Of a stretch of 64,000 nt of DNA, positions 55,799-64,000 are shown piece after piece. Position 1 is the first letter of the stretch. Each line of letters begins with the position of its first letter. The stretch is from Corynespora cassiicola (Eukaryota; Ascomycota; Dothideomycetes; Pleosporales; Corynesporascaceae). The position numbers were made by a program, and so were the translations under genes. The notes beneath the pieces are model-generated. The model was not told where the DNA came from. It saw only the letters and a program-made list of their open reading frames with translations, and searched no databases. The stretch covers positions 1,736,001 to 1,800,000 of the forward strand of contig JAEUWY010000006.1 in assembly GCA_022059125.1 (NCBI GenBank). Direction: 5' to 3'.

Positions 55799-57336
55799 AT
55801 GGATGAAATTCGTGAGGTTCTCAGCTCTGAAGAGATAATCGAGCCTCAATCTCCCGAGTACGCAAAGGAAACTCAGGTCTGGTCTGCGCACAAGGATCTC
55901 CATCCACAACTCGTAGCCCGGCCTAAAAACACCGAGTCGCTCTCGAAACTGCTCAAGGCATTGAACAAGACGAACGTGGAGTTTAATGTGAGATGCGGCG
56001 GCTGCGGATCGGCTTCCTCGAAGGGGGTTCTCGTCAGTTTGTCGGCTTTTGACCATTTCGAGTTCAACAAGGAAGAAGAATATGTGATTGTGGGAGCTGG
56101 ACAGCTTTGGAGGCACGTAGATGCCAAGGTAGAAGAACTAGCGCCTGGATATTCCGGTTCGTCACCTAAGTTTCAGATCTAGGCATAAGCAGCACAGCTA
56201 ACCAGAGTTCAGTCGTCGGCGCAAGATGTACTTACGTGGGTGTAGGAGGTAGTACTCTGCAAGGTGGCGTCAGCTGGATGTCAAGCGAGTATGGTCTCGC
56301 ATCCGATCCATCCAATATGTTGGACGCTCAAGTCGTCAAGATGGATGGATCCGTCATCTGGGCTGGAGAATCCGACCCAGACCTTCTGTGGGCTCTGCGC
56401 GGTGGAGGTGGCCGCTTTGGAGTCGTCACTGCTTTCAAGTTCCGAGCGCACAAGTACCCCCATGACATCTACAGCGGCATGATTATGTTTCCGAGGGATG
56501 CCTTGGACGTACTGGCGAAGAGGGTTCCGGAATTTGAAGTCAATAACACTGATCCCAAGGTGGCAATGCACTTTTATTGCTTGGATCTGACGAATGGAGC
56601 CTTCGTCGGCAAGCCGACAGTTCCCGGATTGGCCCTCACTGTTTACGATGCCCACGGGGAAACGCATGGCCGAGAGCTTTTCAAATGGGCCTTGGAGATT
56701 CCGGGGGCGAAAGAAATGACGAAATCTATGACCTATCGCCAGACCAACGAACAATTTGGTAAGCTGATTCATTTACGCATAATGCTTAGCTGACACCGAG
56801 AAGATAGCCTCGAAGTGATACGCGGGCAAACCAACCAGATGATGACGGCTGTTGTCGTGCCACGCATTACTGAAGATCTCATCAGGCGGACCTGGAAGTG
56901 GTTCGACGACACATTATCCGAACAGCCCGAACTGAATGCTGGAACTTTTGTCATCATCGAAATGATGCAGAAACAGACTTTCAGCAATGCCAAATCGCGC
57001 TCGGCAACCGCATATCCCAGACCTGAGAACGGTCGACATATTCTTCAACTTGGCACCGGAGCATTAAACGGTTGTACAAAAGAAGTACACCGCAAAGCGG
57101 TGGATAGGTTGGCAGCTGGTGCGCATGAGATATTGGATCGATACTCGGCCGGTAATTGTCTACCTCGAGATTTCGAAGAGTTTCATGATCCAGTTCATGT
57201 AAGTACCTCCAACATCGTCTGTGAATTGCAGCTACTGATCCCTTCGTAGATGTTTGGTGAAAACATCGAGAGACTAAGAGAAATAAAGAAAAGAGTAGAT
57301 CCATGTAGCAGGTTGAACGGTGCATATTCGATATAG
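55799..57336 (+). CDS. FAD-linked oxidoreductase (PCMH/BBE type)
   Basis: Four exons: 55799-56156, 56213-56758, 56801-57198 and 57250-57336. The last is a 29-codon exon completing the BBE tail. Product 462 residues. The FAD domain shows LVARPKNTESLSKLLKAL, then EFNVRCGGCGSASSKGVLVS, and YVGVGGSTLQGGVSWMSSEY for the second flavin loop. The substrate end has LLWALRGGGGRFGVVTAFKF, typical of berberine-bridge-like enzymes. The C-terminus, NIERLREIKKRVDPCSRLNG, is the BBE motif. The RSGGH histidine that carries 8-alpha flavin attachment in relatives is Cys here (RCGGCG), so covalent His linkage is not expected. Intron 3 ends in a GAGAAG doublet that allows two acceptors one codon apart. Reaction unknown; such enzymes oxidise alcohols, sugars or secondary metabolites. 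Confidence 0.85.
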
Positions 57337-57752
57337 GCTGCAAATGTAGACCGGCACTGCCCCCACTCTTGGACCCAATACAGGACCTGAGTTGTCGAGG
57401 GCCTGTTGCCAACCACTCGTTCTGAGCTGTGGCAAATATATTCATACGAATAAATCAAAAGACAAGTGGTTATCTGAAGAGCAACGCATGTTGATGTAAA
57501 GCCCTGGTGGAAAGCAGATAAGGAAAAGCCCGATTCCCGTCGGAAAGAGGACGGAAAACCCTGCGCTCCAAGCACCCGAAGAACACCCGACCTGGTGATT
57601 ACCCAAAGTCCCATTGGCCCGATATCGCAGCTTCCGTATTCGGAAGCTGCATATAAAAATGCCCTGCTGCCTTTGCGTGCTTCAAAAACGAAAATACCTG
57701 CCAAGCCACTCCCCACGCCGCTTCCCCAGACTCCCCCACCACTCCCACCAAC
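57337..57752. other. Intergenic region
   Basis: 416 bp tandem spacer between the oxidoreductase and the GNAT gene; promoter of the latter, with no gene seen. Confidence 0.45.
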
Positions 57753-58367
57753 ATGTCTGGCCAGGACCCCATAGCAGACGCGAAGGCGCAGGAAGCAACA
57801 CATAAATATACCTTCCGGCCAGCGACCCCATCCGACATCCCAGCCCTGCAGAAAATGATCGAAGAATCCCTGCGCGGACTCGGAAACCAGCATTACACAC
57901 AGGCCGAGCTGGACGGCTCGATAGGCTTCCTCTTCGGGCCCGACACGCTCCTCATACACGACCAGACCTACTTCATCCTCCATCCCGTCGATGACCCCTC
58001 CAAGATTTGCGCCTGCGGCGGGTGGTCTTTTCGGCGCACGTTGTACGGGGCGGATACGGCGCCGGGGCGCATGCCGGAATCGAGAGATCCGCTGAAGGAG
58101 AGGGCGAGTATTCGGGCCATCTTTACGCATCCGAGGTGGGCGAGGAAGGGGCTTGGGACCATGATGATGCGTTATTGTGAGAGGAAGGCGAGAGAGGGCG
58201 GGTTTGAGAGGTTGGAGATGGGTGCGACTTTGAGTGGTGTGGCTTTGTATGAGAGGTGTGGGTATGTGAGGAGTGGGAAGGAGGATTGCGTCAAGTGCCC
58301 TAATGGTGAGGGTATAAAGATTGTACACATGATCAAAGATTTGCCGTCTGGTAAGGATGGATTATGA
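57753..58367 (+). CDS. GNAT-family N-acetyltransferase
   Basis: Single exon, 204 residues. The N-terminal strand YTFRPATPSDIPALQKMIEE is a classical GNAT opening. Motif A is RAIFTHPRWARKGLGTMMMR, with the acetyl-CoA loop RWARKGLG, and motif B is GATLSGVALYERCGYVR. An insertion between them (GRMPESRDPLKER) is characteristic of a fungal subfamily of putative acetyltransferases. The substrate is unknown. Unrelated in detail to the GNAT at 17828-18466, so this is not a recent duplicate. Confidence 0.88.
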   Translation: MSGQDPIADAKAQEATHKYTFRPATPSDIPALQKMIEESLRGLGNQHYTQAELDGSIGFLFGPDTLLIHDQTYFILHPVDDPSKICACGGWSFRRTLYGADTAPGRMPESRDPLKERASIRAIFTHPRWARKGLGTMMMRYCERKAREGGFERLEMGATLSGVALYERCGYVRSGKEDCVKCPNGEGIKIVHMIKDLPSGKDGL

Positions 58368-58697
58368 CGTGCTTAGAGTAAAATATAGTAGGCCACATGA
58401 AGAAACACTGGGGTATATAAATAAAATATGACCCAAATCGAGCTCCTTCACCTTACAACATAAAAGTGATACCAAGGCTTCACATTAGACTTAAAGCGCG
58501 CTGCTTCAGCCTGAGGCGGAGGATTATGGTTTGTGTAATGTGATGAAGAATCCTTTTAATTTTGAGAACAGGACTAAAAGCAATGTTCAGTTCAACTTTC
58601 CGTCGCTAACAATAGGATAACAAAGCGCCAATGCTCAAACAGAAAGAAAAAATGAGAAAGGCCCTTGCAATCTCCACCTTGGGATAATTACACAGCC
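58368..58697. other. Convergent intergenic region
   Basis: 330 bp, AT-rich, 3' ends of the GNAT and amine oxidase genes. No gene. Confidence 0.5.
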
Positions 58698-60485
58698 TTA
58701 GAAGGCATCAGGGAAGTATTCCATATCTGTGCCGAGAACATGCCCCTTCAACTTGGCAGCAACTCGGTTTGCAACCTCCTGTCCTTCAAGGTAGGCGCCG
58801 TGTAGGAAGCCCGTGTAATTTGCGGATGTGTGCTCTCCGGCAAACCATATACGGTCCACGTTTGCGCGAACATTTTGATGCATCGCGCTGTTCATGTTCG
58901 GTGGTATGCTGGACATAGCACCTTCACGCATATTTTCCTCGGCACTGTGCGAACCTTCACTCCACGAATACAACATGACGTTGTAAGGAGCTGGAAGGGG
59001 GCGCTGAAACATTTTTTTCAGGACATGCATAGTGCGTGCTTCCGTCTCTGGGTTTCTGTCGTCCTCACCATTTTCAAAATCGTCAAAATCGCCAACGTCG
59101 TGGTGCTCTAGCTTGTAGGCGGCGACGGCCCCGTCGGACACCATTGATGCAACTAAGATGCCGCTTCCTGGAAGGAAATCTTCATGGTCCAGATTTTGAA
59201 AGACAGGATAGTAGCCTTTCAGCTTGGAGGCGTAGTATAGAAAGTGTTTGGATTTATCCCAGAAGACGTCCTCCTGCTTCCATTGCAAGACAATCTTGGT
59301 GTACGCACCAAAGTTCATCATGTCAATCGCCTTCTGTTTCCATTGCGGGAGGGGAGGAGCAAATTCGATGTTCCGATGCTGAAGGTTTTTGATGCTTGCA
59401 GTCACAATGACATGCTGGGCTTTGACACAGTCACCCTCGTCTCCGCGAACAATGACAGATTCATCATCCGTGGCGTCGATACCGCGAACGCGGTCAAACC
59501 TGAACCGTGGGTCGTCTGCGCCGTTGAAATTTCTCCAATCATCCATATCCCATGTTTCAGGTTCCGATTTTATTAGAGTAGCATCTTGCAGCAACTTTAC
59601 GATTAAGCTTCGAAAACCCCTGTCATCAAAAACGTAGAGGTCTTCGACAGGTCGAGGAAAGATGGAAGCCTGCGACAAGCTCTCCTATTAGAGTGTCAGA
59701 ATAGTTCATGGCTGAGATGAATGTACTGACAGCAGGTTGTGCGTGCCTCCAATCAATGTTCAGCCACTCTACAGTATTGCTCCAGCTGTCTTGAGGGTCC
59801 TATCCTCGAGCTTTAAGCCCCTCCCGCAAGCTCCGGTCAGGTAGATTCCCAGATCGAATATCGTATGCGTCTCTCACAACCCCGTTCCATGCTACTTGGA
59901 ACTTGTGGGTTGTCAAATTGACTTCTTTGAGGCTTGAGTCGTTAAAAGTACCGTATTCGTCGAAATAAGTCGCGGATAGGAGTGAAGTCTGGTTAAAAGC
60001 CAGCTTGTGCTCCTTTGCGAGAGTGTATATCGGGTTCTCTTGGATCTGATTGATTTTACGTCCGTATATCTTTGAGTGTCAGCAAACGAGATGAGATGAG
60101 GAATCAAAATTACCCAGCTAGCACCGAGCTCGACAGCCCCTAATTTTTCTTTGCAAGAGTCATCTTCTCGATGACCGTCTTCTTCCAGAGGACAGTTTTC
60201 CCAGTCACTATCAGTCTCATACAGTCGGGAGCCTTCTCTGGGGGCATATTCGATAAGGACGAAATCAGATATTCCGTTTCCAGTCAACGTTTTCTATCTT
60301 TCGTCAGTTCAATTCTTCATCGATGGGCAAGTACTGACCGCAGCGGTGGCTCCTGCAATACCTGATCCGATGATAGCGACTTGTACAGCCTGACAGTGGT
60401 CTGTTCCTGTCGGTACCGTTTGACAATCAACAAGAAATGGACAGGCAAGGATGCTGCCAATGAGGCAGAGGTGTGTTGACACCAT
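58698..60485 (-). pseudogene. Secreted flavin-containing amine/polyamine oxidase, interrupted by one stop codon
   Basis: Four exons: 60485-60339, 60293-60114, 60069-59731 and 59684-58698. Introns of 45, 44 and 46 bp, two with the unusual donor GTCAGT, all fall at phase 0. The frame spans 551 codons. A hydrophobic start (LCLIGSILACPFLVDC) resembles a signal peptide. The FAD dinucleotide fold is VAIIGSGIAGATAA, with VLIEYAPREGSR after it, and the C-terminal flavin motif is IWFAGEHTSANYTGFLHGAYLEG. An in-frame TAG at 59800-59802 sits in GLKARG*DPQDSW, where relatives usually have Trp, so a TGG-to-TAG change is likely. A 78 bp GTGAGA..GATAG stretch around it could be spliced out in frame (see findings). 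Relatives oxidise polyamines or other amines to aldehydes and peroxide. Confidence 0.68.
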
Positions 60486-62932
60486 CGTGGGGTATTAGTA
60501 TGTCCAATTATACTGTTTGAAGGCAGTCGTTGATTGCCCTGCAGTTGGGTAATTCTGTTGATCGAGTAATGCTTCGATTTGGGGATGTGAAGGAGACGAG
60601 TACGGAAGAGTCTGGGGGATATTCAATAGGGCGGTCACTATGGCCACTGCCGGCGGCCTGCAGGTACCGGAAGCCACGCTCTGGTCGCGGAGAAGCCGCG
60701 AGGAGCAAGAAGTAACCGGTGCTATATGAGTACCAAATGATCTACCTGTAAAATTGTGGGTGATTAAGAATTGTATGCTACTAGTTCATAGTACCGCGGC
60801 GGCAGTAAGCCATGGTATACAAATGATTCGGCTTCTAACAATTTGTCGGTAGTCTTGCAGCAAAATACATCTGCCTAGGTATGCGAATTTAGAAAGCCTC
60901 TGTAGCACAGTTCGCCCTTTCCCAGCAGCCTTGATACCTGCCAGGCTCACTTGAACAATGCACCCAGGTAGTAGGTAGGTAGAGTTCTGCCGTGCGCGGG
61001 AGGCCGAACAAAGGCTGTATCAAAGTTGCGGGAACCCGCAGGTGAAGTAAGAGGCACGACTAGCTGTTTTAGTGCTCTCCAGAAAATCAGTAGTCTAATC
61101 TGTCAATGAGTGACCCGTCCCGAAACACCGTGGCACGCCATCCAAAGTTTGTAAAGAGGGCGGGAATATTACCTATTCTGGTAGGCCAATTGATTAGGGG
61201 GCATTATCGTAACACCAAATTGCTATTGTCAGTCGATTTCGAAGTGCTTGAGTGGATAGTGCATAGCGTAAGAGTGTGCAGAGGACGTACATGTCCTGAA
61301 TCTCGGGTGCTTGGAGACCCATTCCTTGGCAGACAATCTACCATCCGACATCTCACCGTTTGGCCTCGAGTCCATTATACCAGTGGTGCGACAAGATGAG
61401 AAGGGATAAATAGCAAGTTTCATACATGTATATGCGCAAACAGACTGGGAGCGATACTGTGATGCGTTGATCACGTGGTGTTCCAAGAACAGTAATTCCG
61501 TGGTCTCCGGACCAAGTCCCACGAGATCAACGAAGGAGTCAATGCCATTTCGTCTTTCATCTCTCCCAAAATCTCACTCGATGCTGCCGGCGCAGTATCC
61601 TACACCCTCATCCTTCTCCCATAGACTGAAATGTATCACAATGTGTTAGTTGCAGCTTCTTGCACCGTTACTCGGCTTTGCACCCGATTTGGATCCCTGT
61701 CCCCTCGCTGCCGGCGAGACTCCCTCTGATGCGACACCTCTGGCGCACGACTGGCTGCACACCCCACATTCCCGTATATGAGAGAGAGAGAGAGAGAGTT
61801 CGGAAAGATTCGAGGGGTTGGGACGGCCGGCTGTCGCCACCCGTCAACACTCGGTTCCTGGATATTCAGTTTCCTGCTGCAGCTAACCGACAGAGTCACA
61901 TTCCGTGCACCTCGCTCGGATTCGTCAAGGCCGCATTGGCGCGAATGCTACGCATATGAAAAGACAAGGCTATCTGGTCATAGGCTTTCTATTGCGCTTG
62001 GCATGGTATGAGTCGTCTTTTGCCCCGTTCGCAATATACTCGGACGGTGACTGACAATGGGCCCTTTCAGCCGGTCTCAGACGTGTCGCTCGCTCGCGGA
62101 CGAAGAGATGTGCGCTCATGGGAACGCTGCTGGTGCCAGAACGCCGACCAGATCAGCTTGTCGGGATCCGTTGCATGGACAGCGAGGTACGACCTGTCAA
62201 GTCGTGGGATGTGGGTCTTCCGTTGCTCAACATGTCCATAGTGAAACACCTCGACTGTCACCACCCTTTTGTCATTTCCACATCAGCTCTTCCAAGTCCC
62301 ATTTCCTATCCCAGAACCACTGAGAGATGATTAAGCGGCGTTTAAAGTCAATCTTCGCAGGGGTCGACAGAAATAATACTACCAAAATTGCGCTGCGCGG
62401 AGCAGCGCATGACGGCATTTCTCAGATTCTGGCCAGAATACGTGACACGATATCTCTCCATCGTCGCTTGTATCACAGGGCTGCGACCATCAGCGCCAGA
62501 GGCGATGTTCGCACTGTACCCTTTCTGGCACCTTTTCTAGCGCCCCCGAGCCGCGGCGGTTCCCTGACAAATGTGAAGAAACCAGAGTTCCACCTGTCGG
62601 AAGGTTGGTGCCTGCCGGCGTCATTTACTCGGGGCCTAGGTTGGGGAGAATGACGAGGTGGATGGTGGAATCGATCGGTTAAGGCAACGTTTACTATAGC
62701 ACGGAGAATGGTTTCTATCCAGACGGCACTGGATATTGTATCGTGTCATTCGACCATGAGAAATACTGTCCATTCATCCTCTAGACGGGGTGATCATCCG
62801 TGTTAAGCCTAACCCTAATTTATTCGGCTCAGAGTGCAGCAAATTGCGGGGGGACCAGGTCCGCCGGCTGTCCGTGCCTGTTGATGGAGTGGACAAGGGT
62901 GTAGTGGCTGCACACCTCACGCCGCCAACTAT
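60486..62932. other. 2.4 kb gene-free interval
   Basis: Between the amine oxidase gene and the rhodopsin-domain gene, which diverge. Only short unrelated open frames; a GA microsatellite at 61780-61798 and a single CCTAACCCTAA telomere-like undecamer near 62806. It holds the promoters of both genes. Confidence 0.5.
61780..61798. repeat. GA dinucleotide microsatellite
   Basis: About nine tandem GA/AG units in the gene-free interval. Confidence 0.85.
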
Positions 62933-64000
62933 ATGAGAAAGCCCACCCGCGATTACGCGCGATATGGTCTTCACGATTCTCCCAAGACCGTCAGCCTCGT
63001 CGTCGCAATGGTTTACCCACTACAAGTCACCTGCCTGGCGGTGATATGTGGCACGCCAGCACTCGCATCTATATTTGTCGCCCTTCGGATTTATACACGG
63101 CGGAAGTTGAACCTTCGGCTCGGTTGGGGTGCGTAGAGTGCGACCGATTACTCCCCCGCGATGCTGACCGTCAACCAGATGACTGGTTAATCGTCGTTCC
63201 TCTGCTGCTCTCGATAGCACTTATAGGGCCATCATACAGACGTACGTTTGCTAAAAGACTGGTAGCCTCTTTTACTGATACGATACAGATGTCAAAATGT
63301 GGCATGTCGGTGTGCACATCTGGCAAGTCGATCCAAACAAGATCGAGCCTGACTACGACGAATACTATGCGGTGCGCACCATTGCCAACCATCTCTATCT
63401 CAATTGCTGATTATATCTAGGTGGTTATGGCCTTTAATCTCCTCAATATACCGATATTACCGCTCGTCAAAGCCTCCATCATACTGTTACTGCTCAGAGC
63501 CGGCTCGGTCATCGAATGGTTGAAAAAGGTCCTGTACGGCATTCTGATCTTCACCATTGGAAGCGCACTCATTCCATGGTGCCTCTACATTTTCATCTGC
63601 CCGCCACAAACTGGGAACACCTGGAAACCGCGAACTTTTGGAGGTCTGCATTGCATGGGGCGACACCGCATGGGCGAAATGCTGATCTGGGTTACCTGCG
63701 CGAATCTCCTAACGGACCTTTTGATTTTTCCCATCCCGTTCATCATTGTCAGGAGAATGATGAGCGCGCGAATCCGTTCCCGGGTGGTGGTACTTGCGGT
63801 GTTCACCTCTAGTCTTGCGTAAGGATCCCTTGCACGGGGAAGTTTCAATGCCTGGCTGACAAGTACCCACAGCGTTACAGCTATCGGCGCCGCGAAAATT
63901 TATCTTTCGTACCGGGACCGACTTTACAGCGATTTCAAGCCCGACTGGACTTACCCGATCGACTACTGCATCAACCACATTGAGAACAATGTGGCCATCA
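62933..64000 (+). CDS. Rhodopsin-domain (PTH11-like) integral membrane protein, 3' end outside the window
   Basis: Five exons so far: 62933-63128, 63179-63241, 63289-63371, 63421-63818 and 63873 to the window edge. Introns of 50, 47, 49 and 54 bp are all in phase. The N-terminal segment SLVVAMVYPLQVTCLAVICG leads into IFVALRIYTRRKL, then DDWLIVVPLLLSIALIG. A GVHIWQVD loop follows, as in fungal rhodopsin-domain proteins. Further helices are AFNLLNIPILPLVKASIILL, YGILIFTIGSALIPWCLYIF and WVTCANLLTDLLIFPIPFII. CPPQTGNTW and CMGRHRMG lie in the large outer loop. Such proteins are orphan seven-helix receptors or, with an N-terminal CFEM domain, PTH11; no CFEM is seen here. A later ATG at 63008 is possible as start. 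Confidence 0.82.

Noticed and set aside
62806..62816. CCTAACCCTAA considered as an internal telomere repeat
   Set aside because: Less than two full units; could be chance.

Overview
The window is nuclear DNA of a filamentous ascomycete (Pezizomycotina, most likely a dothideomycete; the class is an inference). The genes stand alone rather than in operons. Most are split by 44-70 bp introns with GT..AG ends and a CTNAC/CTAAC-like branch point 10-35 bp before the acceptor. The families are typically fungal: HET/NLR-type STAND proteins, MHYT sensors, rhodopsin-domain membrane proteins and DUF1857. Protein ends below come from joining exons by eye, checking that splice phases agree and that the joined protein reads like its family.

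Layout. 0.8-5.2 kb: an aminoglycoside-phosphotransferase-like protein and two tandem BTB-domain paralogues. 5.6-14.9 kb: mostly metabolic and housekeeping genes: two short-chain dehydrogenases, a small basic histidine/threonine-rich protein, a succinate-semialdehyde dehydrogenase, an NCBP3-like RNA-binding protein and a DUF1857 protein. 16-18.5 kb: a SWIM plus RING-finger protein facing a GNAT acetyltransferase. 18.9-25.8 kb: an accessory block holding an F-box gene with three in-frame stops and a complete NLR-like gene (SesA-NACHT-ankyrin-ZZ) whose last exon was recovered by splicing. 27.8-42 kb: conserved genes on the minus strand (TCP11/SOK1-like, choline-phosphate cytidylyltransferase, CIA1, MHYT sensor), with a 5.3 kb gene-free GC-rich stretch upstream of the TCP11 gene. 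44.9-49.6 kb: an unrecognised 622-residue protein head-to-head (50 bp apart) with an ACOT9-like mitochondrial acyl-CoA thioesterase, then a 74-residue cysteine-rich protein. 52.6-60.5 kb: a lysine-rich nuclear-type protein, a dienelactone-hydrolase-family protein, an FAD/BBE oxidoreductase, a second GNAT and a secreted flavin amine oxidase broken by one stop codon. 62.9-64 kb: a rhodopsin-domain membrane protein running off the right edge.

Working relationships are mostly individual. CIA1 serves cytosolic Fe-S assembly, the cytidylyltransferase makes CDP-choline, and the dehydrogenase drains the GABA shunt. The NLR, the broken F-box gene and the broken amine oxidase are the parts of the window that look to be evolving fastest. 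No rRNA, tRNA, intact transposon or CRISPR array was found.
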